From positions 1,178,001 through 1,242,000 of the forward strand of contig NZ_JAJONA010000001.1 of NCBI RefSeq assembly GCF_024699985.1: a stretch of 64,000 nt of DNA, in the 5' to 3' direction. The notes under the pieces are model-generated. The model saw only the letters and a program-made list of their open reading frames with translations. It was not told where the DNA came from and did no database searches. The stretch is from Phenylobacterium sp. J367 (GTDB lineage Bacteria > Pseudomonadota > Alphaproteobacteria > Caulobacterales > Caulobacteraceae). Within the stretch, counting starts at the first letter, position 1. Each line of letters begins with the position of its first letter. Both the position numbers and the translations under genes were made by a program. This document shows, one piece after another, positions 34,035-43,193 of the stretch.

Positions 34035-34271
34035 CTACCCCTCCTCCTCGTCCGGGCCGTCGTCGGGTCCCGGCTCGTAGAGCAGCAGGTCGCCGGGCTG
34101 GCAGTCGAGCTCGCGGCAGAGGGCGGCCAGGGTGGAGAAGCGGACGGCGCGGGCCTTGCCGGTCTTGAGGATCGACAGGTTGGCGATGGTCACGCCGACG
34201 CGGTCGGCGAGCTCGGTGAGGGACATGCGCCGTTCGAGCAGGACGCGGTCCAGATGTACGCGGATCGGCAT
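34035..34271 (-). CDS. Small XRE-family regulator (YozG-like, HTH_26)
   Basis: A 78-residue protein that is almost only a helix-turn-helix domain: RVHLDRVLLERRMSLTELADRVGVTIANLSILKTGKARAVRFSTL, then LCRELDCQPGDLL and an acidic tail. Such proteins are commonly encoded right behind a DUF2975 membrane protein, as here (13 nt gap). ATG at 34271. It probably represses its own operon through the inverted repeats at 35068-35121. Confidence 0.9.
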   Translation of the reverse strand: MPIRVHLDRVLLERRMSLTELADRVGVTIANLSILKTGKARAVRFSTLAALCRELDCQPGDLLLYEPGPDDGPDEEEG

Positions 34272-34284
34272 TTGGAAAGGCGTC

Positions 34285-34815
34285 CTAGATCGTCAGCTCG
34301 GCTTCGCGGCGCAGGCGTGCGCCCTCGCGGAACACCTCGGCGAGCACGAAGACGACGAGGACGGAGAACCAGGCGGTGAGGCTGAAGTTGGGCTCGTTGC
34401 GGATGACGTCGGCCAGCAGCCACTGGGAGACGCCCCAGACGGCGTAGCGGCCGAGCTCGAGGCCCGCCAGGATCAGGCCGATGAACCGCAGCCGCGGCAC
34501 GTTGTCGGGATGGAACGGGTCGCCCGCGGTGAGGGTGGCGAAGATCCGGCGCAGCGACCAGACGATCGCCAGGATGCCGGAAAGGTAGAGCGCGCCGGCG
34601 GCCAGACCTCCGGCCACCACGGGCACGGGGTCGTCGATGGCGCCGTAGTCGCCGTTCAGTTTCAGGCTGCGCAGGAACTCGGGGTTGAAGCCCATCAGGA
34701 GCGCCAGGAACGCCAGCACGACCACCGCGGCCACGCCGACCCAGAGCGCGGCGTAGACGACATCCAGGATGATCTTCAGGAAGCTCGAGACCGAGCCTGG
34801 ACCCAACGCGCGCAT
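34285..34815 (-). CDS. DUF2975 membrane protein (YoaS-like)
   Basis: A 176-residue protein with four predicted membrane helices (about residues 12-40, 65-90, 108-130, 140-160), with ...SGILAIVWSLRRIFATLTAGDPFHPDNVPRLR typical of DUF2975. Function of the family is unknown; it is nearly always paired with a small HTH_26 regulator. I chose ATG 34815 (MRALGPGSVSSFLKI); an upstream in-frame extension lacks family features. Confidence 0.87.
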   Translation of the reverse strand: MRALGPGSVSSFLKIILDVVYAALWVGVAAVVVLAFLALLMGFNPEFLRSLKLNGDYGAIDDPVPVVAGGLAAGALYLSGILAIVWSLRRIFATLTAGDPFHPDNVPRLRFIGLILAGLELGRYAVWGVSQWLLADVIRNEPNFSLTAWFSVLVVFVLAEVFREGARLRREAELTI

Positions 34816-35003
34816 CTGCACCCCTCCGACGCCGAAACCCGGCCGGGCTCTTCGGTCCGGCGCGGGTCGGGCGAACCCCATGTCTTCCGCGACCCTATTA
34901 GATCGCGGGCGCCGGCGGCGACAGCCGCGAGCGGGGTGACGGCCAGCGCCATGAAGAACACCAGGGCGTAGCGGTCGAAGGTCGACATCATCGAGGCAAG
35001 CAT
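34776..35003 (-). CDS. Possible small single-span membrane protein
   Basis: A 75-codon frame starting MLASMMSTFDRYALVFFMAL with one clear membrane helix (residues 10-31) and a GGAG ribosome binding site 9 nt before the ATG at 35003. The first 38 residues look real; the remainder is Arg/Ser-rich, overlaps the DUF2975 start by 40 nt and may be misframed. It would be the first gene of the operon with DUF2975 and the HTH_26 regulator. No family recognised. Confidence 0.5.
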   Translation of the reverse strand: MLASMMSTFDRYALVFFMALAVTPLAAVAAGARDLIGSRKTWGSPDPRRTEEPGRVSASEGCRCARWVQARSRAS

Positions 35004-35067
35004 TTCACATCTCCGGTCTTGCTGCGGTGCAGCGTGGCGGGCCGGACAATTCCGCGTCCCGATGTGA

Positions 35068-35121
35068 ATAACGATATGGCCGCATCGTTTCTCGATCAAA
35101 TGAATATCGAGTAACGATATT
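35068..35121. promoter_or_regulatory. Inverted-repeat operator candidate between the HTH operon and rdgB
   Basis: AATATCG-AGTAA-CGATATT (35103-35121, perfect 7-bp arms) with a further half-site ATAACGATAT at 35068-35077. This is the most AT-rich stretch in the surrounding 5 kb. Placement ahead of the operon encoding an HTH protein suggests autoregulation; that is inference. Confidence 0.55.
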
Positions 35122-35194
35122 AAACTTTCGCAATGCAACAGCCGGGCGCGGCGCTTATGGTCCGCCCGCCTGCAAGCTGAAGGAGCCACAGCCC

Positions 35195-35795
35195 ATGCCC
35201 CCTGACCCTCGAGCCCGGCCAGCGGCTGGTGGTCGCCACTCACAACCCCGGCAAGGTGCGCGAACTGGCCGAGATCCTGGAGAACCGTTTCGAGCTGGTG
35301 ACGGCGGGCGAGATGGGCTTGAGCGAACCCGACGAGACCGAGAGCACCTTCGTCGGCAATGCGCTGCTGAAGGCGCGCGCGGCGGCGGACGCCACGGGGT
35401 TCGTCGCCATCGCCGACGACAGCGGAATCTCGGTGGCCGCCCTCGACGGCCAGCCGGGGATCTATTCAGCCCGCTGGGCCGGACCCGACAAGGACTTCAC
35501 CGTCGCCATGAAGAAGGTCGAGGAGCGGCTGGAGGAGGCCGGCGCCGAGGACTTCTCGGCCTGGTTCACCAGCGCCCTGGCGGTGGCCTGGCCGAACGGG
35601 CCGGCGGTGGTGGTCGAGGGCCGGATCGACGGGACGCTGGTCTTCCCGCCCCGGGGCGACAAGGGCTTCGGCTATGACCCGATCTTCCAGCCGGAGGGCC
35701 ACGGGCAAACCTTCGGCGAGATGGAGGCCCTGCAGAAGGACGGCATGAGCCACCGGGCCCGCGCCTTCGCCAAGCTGAAGGCGGCGCTCTTGTGA
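35195..35795 (+). CDS. rdgB: dITP/XTP pyrophosphatase (one apparent frameshift at the start)
   Basis: Removes deaminated purine nucleotides from the pool. The HAM1/RdgB core is complete: [17 protein letters not shown], the acidic motif [28 protein letters not shown] and FGYDPIF near residue 150. The frame is open only from within the first strand, but an ATG at 35195 with AAGGAG upstream lies in another frame. Removing one base from the C5 run at 35198-35202 yields [20 protein letters not shown] and 199 residues. Its TGA overlaps the hemW GTG start. Confidence 0.92.
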
Positions 35796-36937
35796 CACCG
35801 ACGCCCGCGCCGCTCGGGGTCTATGTCCACTGGCCCTACTGCGCGAAGATCTGCCCCTACTGCGACTTCAACGTCTATCGCGACCGCGGTCGGACGGACG
35901 AGCAGGCGCAGCTCGCCCGCGCCATCGTCGCCGACCTCGAGGCGCAAAGGGCGCTGACCGGGCCGCGGGACCTGGTCTCGGTGTTCTTCGGCGGCGGCAC
36001 GCCGTCGCTGATGGCCCCCTGGGCGGCGGAGATCGTCGCGGCGGCGAAACGGCTCTGGACGCCGGCCGCCGACCTGGAGGTCAGCCTGGAGGCCAATCCG
36101 ACCGACGCGGAGACCGAGCGGTTCTCAGGCTTCGCGGCCGCCGGCGTGAACCGCCTCTCGCTCGGCCTGCAGGCGCTCGACGACGCGGCGCTGGGCTTCC
36201 TCGGCCGCAACCACGACGCCGGCCAGGCGATCCGGGCGGCGGAGACCGCGGCCCGGCTGTTTCCCCGTCTCTCGGTGGACCTGATCTATGCCCGGCCCGG
36301 CCAGGCGCCCGACGCCTGGGCCGAGGAGCTGGCCCGGGCCGTCGGCCTGGGCGCCGAGCACGTCTCGCCCTACCAGCTCACCGTCGAGGAAGGCACCGCC
36401 TTCGACCGGGCGGTGAAGCGCGGGCGGATCGCGCCGGCCGGCGAGGACGCGGGCGCGGCGCTGTTCGAGACCACGCAAGGCACGCTGGAGGGCCTGGGCT
36501 TCGACGCCTACGAGGTCTCCAACCACGCCCGCGGCGAGGCGGCCCGCTCGCGGCACAACCTCGTCTACTGGCGGGGCCAGGACTACGTCGGCGTCGGCCC
36601 CGGCGCGCACGGGCGGATCACGCGGGCGGGCGCCCGCGAGGCGACGGTCGGGGCCATGCGGCCCGGGGACTACATCCGAACGGTGGGCGAGACGGGGTTC
36701 GGGTTCGCGACGCGGGAGATGCTGAGCCCGGAGGACGCGGCGGCGGAGCGGCTGCTGTCGGGCCTGCGGATCGACGCCGGCGTCGGGCGGGACGAGGTCG
36801 CGGTGCTGGACCTCGACCCGGCGAAGATCGCGGGGCTCGTGGAGCTGGGCCTGCTGGCCGACGATCCCGAGCGCATCCGGGCCACGCGGGCCGGCCGGCT
36901 GGTGCTGGATGCGGTGACGCGGGAGCTCCTCACCTAA
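35792..36937 (+). CDS. hemW: Radical SAM heme chaperone HemW (coproporphyrinogen-III-oxidase-like)
   Basis: A 381-residue radical-SAM protein: cluster motif [12 protein letters not shown] near residue 15, then [11 protein letters not shown], and a C-terminal HemN-like domain. The short N-terminus and absence of the HemN leader place it with HemW, which inserts heme rather than oxidising coproporphyrinogen. GTG start at 35792 overlaps the rdgB stop (GTGA). rdgB-hemW is a common pair. Intact. Confidence 0.93.
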   Translation: MTPTPAPLGVYVHWPYCAKICPYCDFNVYRDRGRTDEQAQLARAIVADLEAQRALTGPRDLVSVFFGGGTPSLMAPWAAEIVAAAKRLWTPAADLEVSLEANPTDAETERFSGFAAAGVNRLSLGLQALDDAALGFLGRNHDAGQAIRAAETAARLFPRLSVDLIYARPGQAPDAWAEELARAVGLGAEHVSPYQLTVEEGTAFDRAVKRGRIAPAGEDAGAALFETTQGTLEGLGFDAYEVSNHARGEAARSRHNLVYWRGQDYVGVGPGAHGRITRAGAREATVGAMRPGDYIRTVGETGFGFATREMLSPEDAAAERLLSGLRIDAGVGRDEVAVLDLDPAKIAGLVELGLLADDPERIRATRAGRLVLDAVTRELLT

Positions 36938-36945
36938 GGCCCAGG

Positions 36946-37054
36946 GCCCTCTCCCTACCCTCTCCCTCTCGGGCTTCGCCCGGGGGAGAGGAGGTGATGG
37001 CCCGAGCGCCTCAGCTCCACGCCTCTCCCCCGCGAAGCGGAGAGGGAGAGGGCC
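36946..37054. repeat. Palindromic intergenic repeat, type 2, copy 2
   Basis: GCCCTCTCCCTACCCTCTCCC arm at the left, GAGAGGGAGAGGGCC at the right, inner stems around CGGGCTTCGCCCG and CGCGAAGCG. Occupies nearly all of the gap between hemW and rsmI. Matches 19710-19826. Confidence 0.8.
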
Positions 37055-37096
37055 AGGGGCTTGCGTTTGCCTCGCCGACCGGCGAACCCTCCGCCC

Positions 37097-37964
37097 ATGG
37101 GCCGCCATCTTCCGACGCCGCAACTGGACGACGCGCCGCTGGCGCCGGGGCTCTATGTGGTGGCCACGCCGATCGGCAACCTGCGCGACATCACGCTGCG
37201 CGCCCTCGACGTGCTGAACGCCGCCGACCTGGTGCTGGCCGAGGACACCCGGGTCTCCGGCAAGCTGCTCTCGGCCTTCGGGCTGAAGGCGCAGCTCCTC
37301 CGCTACGACGAACATGTGGCCGACCAGGCGGGGCCGCGCGTCCTGGCGGCGCTGGCCGAGGGCCAGCGGGTGGCGATCGTGTCAGACGCGGGCACGCCGC
37401 TGGTCTCCGACCCGGGCTTCCGGCTGGTCCGCGAGGCGGCGGCGGCGGGGCACAAGGTGTTCCCGATCCCCGGGGCCTCGGCCCTGCTGGCCGGCCTGAG
37501 CGTCGCGGGCCTGCCCACCGACCGCTTCCTGTTCGCGGGCTTCCCGCCGCCGAAGAGCGCCGCCCGGCGGACCTTCCTGGAGGAGCTGGCCGGCATTCGG
37601 GCCACGCTCGTCTTCTTCGAGGGCGGCTCCAGGCTCGCCGACAGCCTCGCCGACATGGCCGCGGTGCTGGGCGACCGGGGAGGCGGTGATCTGCCGGGAG
37701 CTGACCAAGCTCTACGAGACGGTGACGCGGGGCAGCCTGTCCGAGCTGGCCGCCAACCCCGCCTTCGAGGCTCCGAAGGGCGAGCTGGTGGTGCTGGTCG
37801 GGCCCGGCCGCGAGACCGAGGCGACGGCGGCGGACGCCGACGCGGCGCTGGTCGACGCCCTGAAGCGGCTGAAGCCCGCCGACGCCGCCGGGGAGGTGGC
37901 CAAGGCCCTGGGCCTGCCGCGCCGCGACCTCTACCGGCGCGCCATGGAGCTTCGGGCCCGGTGA
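37097..37964 (+). CDS. rsmI: 16S rRNA (cytidine1402-2'-O)-methyltransferase RsmI (one apparent frameshift)
   Basis: Tetrapyrrole-methylase-fold enzyme that 2'-O-methylates C1402 of 16S rRNA. Motifs: VVATPIGNLRDITLRAL near residue 19, LAEDTRVSGKLL, and IVSDAGTPLVSDPG. The frame breaks in the G4 run at 37677-37680; removing one base gives GDREAVICRELTKLYETVTRG, a conserved segment, and 288 residues. ATG at 37097. Followed by yraN, a frequent neighbour. Confidence 0.94.
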
Positions 37965-37974
37965 GGGTCGAGGC

Positions 37975-38349
37975 GTGAGCGGAGCCCGCCAGGCGCGAGG
38001 GGCTGCAGCCCGGCTCTCCGGCCGCCGCAGCGAGGTGATCGCCGCCGGCTGGCTGATGCTCAAGGGCTACCGCATCCTGGGCTTCCGGCTGCGGACCCGC
38101 ATCGCCGAGATGGACCTCGTGGCGCTCCGGGGGCGGACGCTGGCGATCGTCGAGGTGAAGCGCCGCGCCAATCTCGCCGACGCCCTGGAGACCGTGACCT
38201 TCGACCAGCGCGACCGTCTGCGGCGCGCCGGCGCTCAACTGGCCGCCAGCCGGCCGGCCTTGAGGGATGCGACGGTTCGTCTCGATCTGGTGGCGCTCGC
38301 ACCCCGCCGGCTTCCCATGCATATTCCCGACGCTTGGAAAGGCGCCTGA
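37975..38349 (+). CDS. YraN family protein (UPF0102), nuclease-like fold
   Basis: A 124-residue protein with the UPF0102 pattern: GRRSEVIAAGWLMLKGYRIL, then the endonuclease-like core EMDLVALRGRTLAIVEVKRR, in which Asp and the ExK pair are kept. The biochemical role of the family is not settled. GTG start at 37975, 10 nt after rsmI. Intact. Confidence 0.92.
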   Translation: MSGARQARGAAARLSGRRSEVIAAGWLMLKGYRILGFRLRTRIAEMDLVALRGRTLAIVEVKRRANLADALETVTFDQRDRLRRAGAQLAASRPALRDATVRLDLVALAPRRLPMHIPDAWKGA

Positions 38350-38372
38350 CGGGGGCGCCCACTGGGGTTGCG

Positions 38373-39188
38373 ATGACGCGCGAGGACGCCGAGGATTTCC
38401 TGCTCGAGGCCGGTGCGGCCGAGGACGGGAGCTTCCCGCTGCTGGAGGCGGCGGTGGCGTGCGCGATCCACGAGGATCCCAGCCGCGACCCGCAGCCGGC
38501 CCGGGACCTGGCCGCCAACGGCGTGGAGCGCCTGTCCCAGCGGCTGAAGCGCGAGAGCGCCGAGGAGGCGCTGGCCGAGAGCATGGCCGGCGACCTTCGG
38601 CTCGGCGGGGACCTCTTCACCGCCGAGGACCCCGAGAACGCCGACATCATCTCGGTCAGCGAGCGGCGGAAGGGCATCGCCGCGGCGCTCGGCGTCTTCT
38701 ACCTGCACGTGGCGCGCAAGTGCGGGCTCACCGTCCAGGGCGTCGACTTCCCGGGCCACTTCCTGCTGCGCATCGAGACCGAGGAGGGGCCGCTGGCGCT
38801 CGATCCGTTCTCGGAAGGCCGGGTGGTGCTGCCCTCGGAGCTGACCCGCCGGGCGCTGCACGCCGGCCTGACGCCCAACGTCGCCGACCGGCTGGACCGG
38901 CTGATGGCCCCGGTCACCGACCGCGCCGTCCTCGTGCGCCTGCAGAACACCATCTATGCCCGGGCCTCGGCGGTCCGGGACTTCCCCGCGCCGAGCGCGC
39001 CGCCCTGCGCCGCGCCCTGCTCGACCCTACCGACCACCGCCCCTGGCTGGACGTCGCCGCCGCCCGCGAAGGCCAGGGCGCGCTCGCCGGCGCCCCTGGA
39101 GGCCCTGGCGCGGGCGACGACCCTGGATGGCGGCGCGGCGCTGGCGGCGCGGGCCCAGCGCGAGCGGGTGAGGCTGAGGCTCAATTGA
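38373..39188 (+). CDS. SirB1-like transglutaminase-core/TPR protein (two compensating frameshifts)
   Basis: The first 200 residues match the SirB1 family: LLEAAVACAIHED, GVERLSQRLKR, RRKGIAAALGVFYLHVARKCGL then VDFPGHFLLRIE. Between 38987 and 39093 the reading frame turns into Pro/Thr/Ser-rich sequence, whereas another frame there encodes ERAALRRALLDPTDHRPWLD and VAAAREGQGALAG, as expected. One base missing in the C4 run at 38984-38987 and one extra in the C4 run at 39093-39096 explain both. Net length is unchanged at 271 residues. Function unknown. ATG at 38373. Confidence 0.85.
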   Translation: MTREDAEDFLLEAGAAEDGSFPLLEAAVACAIHEDPSRDPQPARDLAANGVERLSQRLKRESAEEALAESMAGDLRLGGDLFTAEDPENADIISVSERRKGIAAALGVFYLHVARKCGLTVQGVDFPGHFLLRIETEEGPLALDPFSEGRVVLPSELTRRALHAGLTPNVADRLDRLMAPVTDRAVLVRLQNTIYARASAVRDFPAPSAPPCAAPCSTLPTTAPGWTSPPPAKARARSPAPLEALARATTLDGGAALAARAQRERVRLRLN

Positions 39189-39637
39189 CGCCGGAGCTCT
39201 GGGACCTTGGCTTTCGTTTCGCCCGACTTACGGGCGTACGGAAGTGGCTTGTCTTCGCCCTGGGCGTGACGATCTTCTCCCACCTTTCAGCTTTTGTATT
39301 CGGGATCCTCGGCGACCCTTCCGTCGTGTGGCTTGTCTTCGCCGGCCTCGTTGGATGCGTTGTTTTCATCTACTGGCTAGCCTTCGACGCCGAAGAGATT
39401 GATGTAGTTAAGGGCGAGATCACGCTGCTTGGCCGCCGACGCAGGCACCTCCCGGTGGAGAAGATCCTCTCTGCGGAGCTGTTTGCCGCCAATTGGTGGT
39501 GCATGGAGATTATTGTGATCAGAACCGAGGAGGAGGTCCTGCGCCTCCGCGGGCCGTGGAACGCTCGCGGCTCGGAGATTCTCACGACTTTCGTTTGGGC
39601 CGGCGCCGCAATACGGCGGAAGGCTGGCGCTCGGTGA
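39185..39637 (+). CDS. Hypothetical membrane protein with PH-like C-terminal part
   Basis: A 150-residue protein. Two predicted membrane helices lie at about residues 20-40 and 46-66 (WLVFALGVTIFSHLSAFVF; VVWLVFAGLVGCVVFIYWLA). The following strand-rich part (EEIDVVKGEITLLGRRRRHLPVEKILSAEL) resembles the bacterial PH-like domain that often follows paired helices. The TTG start at 39185 overlaps the stop of the previous gene (TTGA). The region is less GC-rich than its neighbours and uses more A/T-ending codons, which hints at recent acquisition. No specific family recognised. Confidence 0.7.
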   Translation: MTPELWDLGFRFARLTGVRKWLVFALGVTIFSHLSAFVFGILGDPSVVWLVFAGLVGCVVFIYWLAFDAEEIDVVKGEITLLGRRRRHLPVEKILSAELFAANWWCMEIIVIRTEEEVLRLRGPWNARGSEILTTFVWAGAAIRRKAGAR

Positions 39638-39681
39638 GAGTGCGGCCTATGTCGCTTGCCTGAGCAGTCGGGAGCGGGCGG

Positions 39682-40626
<945 letters not shown>

Positions 40627-40715
40627 CCGCCCACAGCGGGTGACACGGCAGGTTCATGCTTTCCCGCTCTGTTCCCCGAATGTTCTTGATCCAGCCTTCG
40701 CCATGTGCGACGCCT

Positions 40716-40724
40716 TGTGGATAA
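40716..40724 (-). promoter_or_regulatory. Perfect DnaA box upstream of comM
   Basis: TTATCCACA on the minus strand, the consensus 9-mer bound by DnaA, 28 nt upstream of the comM ATG. DnaA acts as a transcription factor as well as initiator in Caulobacter, so a regulatory role is possible. A single copy gives no evidence of an origin. Confidence 0.45.
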
Positions 40725-40751
40725 CACGGGTTTGAGCACAAGGGCTTGAGC

Positions 40752-42290
40752 ATGGCCGCGCGGGTGGTGACCGTGGCGTTCCGGGGCGTCGAGGCGGTGC
40801 GCGTCGACGTCGAGGTGCAGTTCACCGGCGGCGAGCAGAAGTTCTTCCTCGTCGGCATGGGCGACAAGGCGATCTCGGAGAGCCGGGAGCGCGTGCGCGC
40901 CGCCTTCTCGGGCCTGGGGTTGTCGCTGCCGGCCCGGCGGATCATCGCCAACCTGGCCCCCGCCGACCTGCCCAAGGAGGGCAGCCACTACGACCTGCCG
41001 ATCGCGCTCGCGATCATGGCGGCCATGGGGGGTGATCCCGCCCGACTCCCTGGCCGACTGGGCGGCGGTCGGCGAGCTGTCGCTGGACGGACGGGTCACG
41101 CCGGTGGCCGGGGCGCTGCCGGCGGCGGTGGCGGCCGGCGGCCTGGGGCTCGGCCTGATCTGCCCGGAAGCCTGCGGGGCGGAGGCCGCCTGGGCCGGCG
41201 ACACCCGCATCCTCGCCGCGCCGTCGCTGATCGCCATCGTCAACCATTTCCGCGGGACGCAGGTGCTGTCCCCGCCGAAGCCGGGCCGGATGCTCGGGGC
41301 CGAGCGCGTCCCCGACCTGCGCGACGTGAAGGGCCAGGAGAACGCCAAGCGGGCGCTGGAGATCGCCGCGGCCGGCGGCCACAACCTGCTGTTCGTCGGC
41401 CCGCCGGGCTCGGGCAAGTCGATGATGGCCCAGCGGCTGCCGGGCCTCCTGCCGCCGCTGACGTCCGAGGAGCTGCTCGAGACGTCCATGGTCCATTCGG
41501 TGGCCGGCCTGATCGCCCGGGGCGAGCTCAGCCGCGCGCGGCCGTTCCGCGCGCCGCACCATTCGGCGAGCATGGCGGCGCTGACCGGCGGCGGGCTCAA
41601 GGCCAAGCCGGGCGAGGTCAGCCTGGCGCACAACGGCGTCCTGTTCCTCGACGAGCTGCCGGAGTTCGGCGCCCAGGCCCTGGACAGCCTGCGCCAGCCG
41701 CTGGAGACCGGCGAGGTGATCGTCGCCCGGGCCAACGCCCATGTGCGCTATCCGGCGCGGGTGCAGCTGGTGGCGGCCATGAACCCCTGCCGCTGCGGCC
41801 ACGGCGGTGCGGGACGAGGGCCTGCGGGCGCGCCCCGCTCTGCCAGACCACCTATCAGTCGAAGATCTCCGGCCCGCTGATCGACCGCATCGACCTGCAG
41901 GTGGAGGTGCCGCCGGTGACGCCGGCCGACCTGGCCTTGCCGCCGCCGGCCGAGGGCACGGCGGACGCCGCGGCGCGGGTGCTGCGGGCCCGCGCGCGCC
42001 AGCAGGCGCGGGCGGCGGGACGCGACGTCGCGACGCTGAACGCCCAGGCGGACGGCGACTGGCTGGAGGAGATCTGCGCCCTGGACGCCCAGGGCCGCGC
42101 CCTGCTCAGCCGGGCGGCGGAGACCGGCGGGATCACCGCCCGCGGCTGGACCCGAACGCTCCGCCTCGCCCGCACCATCGCCGATCTGGAGGACGCCGAC
42201 GCGGTCCGCCGCGTGCACGTGGCCGAGGCGCTGATCTACCGCCGCGTGGCGCCGGGATCGGCGATGGCGGGCGTCTCGGCGGCGAGCTGA
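40752..42290 (+). CDS. comM: YifB/ComM family Mg-chelatase-like ATPase (two apparent frameshifts)
   Basis: AAA+ protein; ComM is a branch-migration helicase in natural transformation. N-terminal domain: [24 protein letters not shown] and [17 protein letters not shown]. ATPase: Walker [18 protein letters not shown] near residue 215 and [10 protein letters not shown]-terminus: [10 protein letters not shown] and [12 protein letters not shown]. The frame breaks in the G6 run at 41027-41032 (one base too many) and returns near 41811-41820 (one too few). Net length is unchanged at 512 residues, normal for the family. ATG at 40752. Confidence 0.93.
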   Translation: MAARVVTVAFRGVEAVRVDVEVQFTGGEQKFFLVGMGDKAISESRERVRAAFSGLGLSLPARRIIANLAPADLPKEGSHYDLPIALAIMAAMGGDPARLPGRLGGGRRAVAGRTGHAGGRGAAGGGGGRRPGARPDLPGSLRGGGRLGRRHPHPRRAVADRHRQPFPRDAGAVPAEAGPDARGRARPRPARREGPGERQAGAGDRRGRRPQPAVRRPAGLGQVDDGPAAAGPPAAADVRGAARDVHGPFGGRPDRPGRAQPRAAVPRAAPFGEHGGADRRRAQGQAGRGQPGAQRRPVPRRAAGVRRPGPGQPAPAAGDRRGDRRPGQRPCALSGAGAAGGGHEPLPLRPRRCGTRACGRAPLCQTTYQSKISGPLIDRIDLQVEVPPVTPADLALPPPAEGTADAAARVLRARARQQARAAGRDVATLNAQADGDWLEEICALDAQGRALLSRAAETGGITARGWTRTLRLARTIADLEDADAVRRVHVAEALIYRRVAPGSAMAGVSAAS

Positions 42291-42736
42291 CGCTCCCGCG
42301 CCTTCCAGGCGCCGAGTCCGATCGTGATGGCGAGTAGATAGCCCCAGATGATCTCGGCGGTGATGTAGGCCCAGCCGCCGACCCTGGGATCAAGGCCGCG
42401 GGCGAGATGTGTCACCACGGCCAGCAGATGGAAGCCGGCAGCGAAGAGAGGCCAGTACCGGCGGCTGCGAAGGGCGATGTAGACGAGCAGCGCCAGGAGC
42501 GCGAGGTCGACCCCGGCGATACCCCATTCGGTTTGCTCGCCCTTGAATTGGTACACCGTGCGCGTGAGCGTCCAGCCGACAAGGAGCCCGCCTGCGGCAA
42601 GCTTCTCGTCGGGGCCGCCGCGCCAGAGCGCCAAGGCGCACACCCCGACGACGGTGGCCGCCCAGAGGATCGACGGGAATTCCCACGCATGGTCCAAGAC
42701 GAAGGCCCCCGGGGTTGCCGAGGGCCAACATGCCAA
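42236..42736 (-). CDS. Hypothetical polytopic membrane protein
   Basis: Up to 166 residues with about five predicted membrane helices (segments around ILWAATVVGVCALALW, AGGLLVGWTLT, VDLALLALLVYIAL, WPLFAAGFHLLAVVTHL and WAYITAEIIWGYLLAITIGL). The 3' end overlaps the convergent comM by 55 nt. No ribosome binding site precedes the ATG at 42736, so a start further in, near DHAWEFPS, is possible. No named family recognised. Last gene of a four-gene minus-strand cluster led by a LuxR-type regulator. Confidence 0.75.
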   Translation of the reverse strand: MACWPSATPGAFVLDHAWEFPSILWAATVVGVCALALWRGGPDEKLAAGGLLVGWTLTRTVYQFKGEQTEWGIAGVDLALLALLVYIALRSRRYWPLFAAGFHLLAVVTHLARGLDPRVGGWAYITAEIIWGYLLAITIGLGAWKARERQLAAETPAIADPGATRR

Positions 42737-42761
42737 AGACGCGTGGACGTTCCTAGCCGCG

Positions 42762-43121
42762 TTAGGCGGCTGCGACCTCGCGAAGTCGGCGGCCGCGAAC
42801 GAGGGCGCCGACCGCCGGGGACGGTTTCTCGCCCGGGTCGCCCACCATCACGGCGCCGAGGCCGATCTGTTCCTGGGCGACGCTGAGCTCCTTGTGGGTC
42901 TCGACGATCGCCCGGCGGGCTTCCGCCAGGGCCATGATGGCCTGGCTGGCGCGTTCCACCGCATCCTGGCCGATCAGGGCCGAGGCGCCGGCGTCCTTGC
43001 GGAGCGCCGGCATGACGCTTGTGAGTATCGCGGTCTTGCTGATGGCCGCATCGATGGCCGCCTCGGCCTCGAAGAGCGCACCGGCGATTTGTTCCGCCAC
43101 CATCCGACGTTGCTTAAGCAT
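42762..43121 (-). CDS. Hypothetical helical protein
   Basis: A 119-residue protein predicted to be mostly alpha-helical: MLKQRRMVAEQIAGALFEAE, IDAAISKTAILTSVMPALR, ALIGQDAVERASQAIMALAEARRAIVETHKELS, then a Gly/Pro-rich tail. AGGAGA stands 6 nt before the ATG at 43121, so this start is well supported. I recall similar proteins in other Caulobacterales genomes, next to regulators, but know no function. Small, soluble, no catalytic motif seen. Confidence 0.78.
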   Translation of the reverse strand: MLKQRRMVAEQIAGALFEAEAAIDAAISKTAILTSVMPALRKDAGASALIGQDAVERASQAIMALAEARRAIVETHKELSVAQEQIGLGAVMVGDPGEKPSPAVGALVRGRRLREVAAA

Positions 43122-43193
43122 GAGTTGTCTCCTGCAGGCCGCTTCTTCGGGCGGCCCGCATCGCAAATAACAGGGTTATGGTTTCGGGACCGT

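Noticed and set aside
35799..36937. HemN (oxygen-independent coproporphyrinogen oxidase) for the gene after rdgB
   Set aside because: It lacks the extended N-terminus of HemN; the HemW family fits better.
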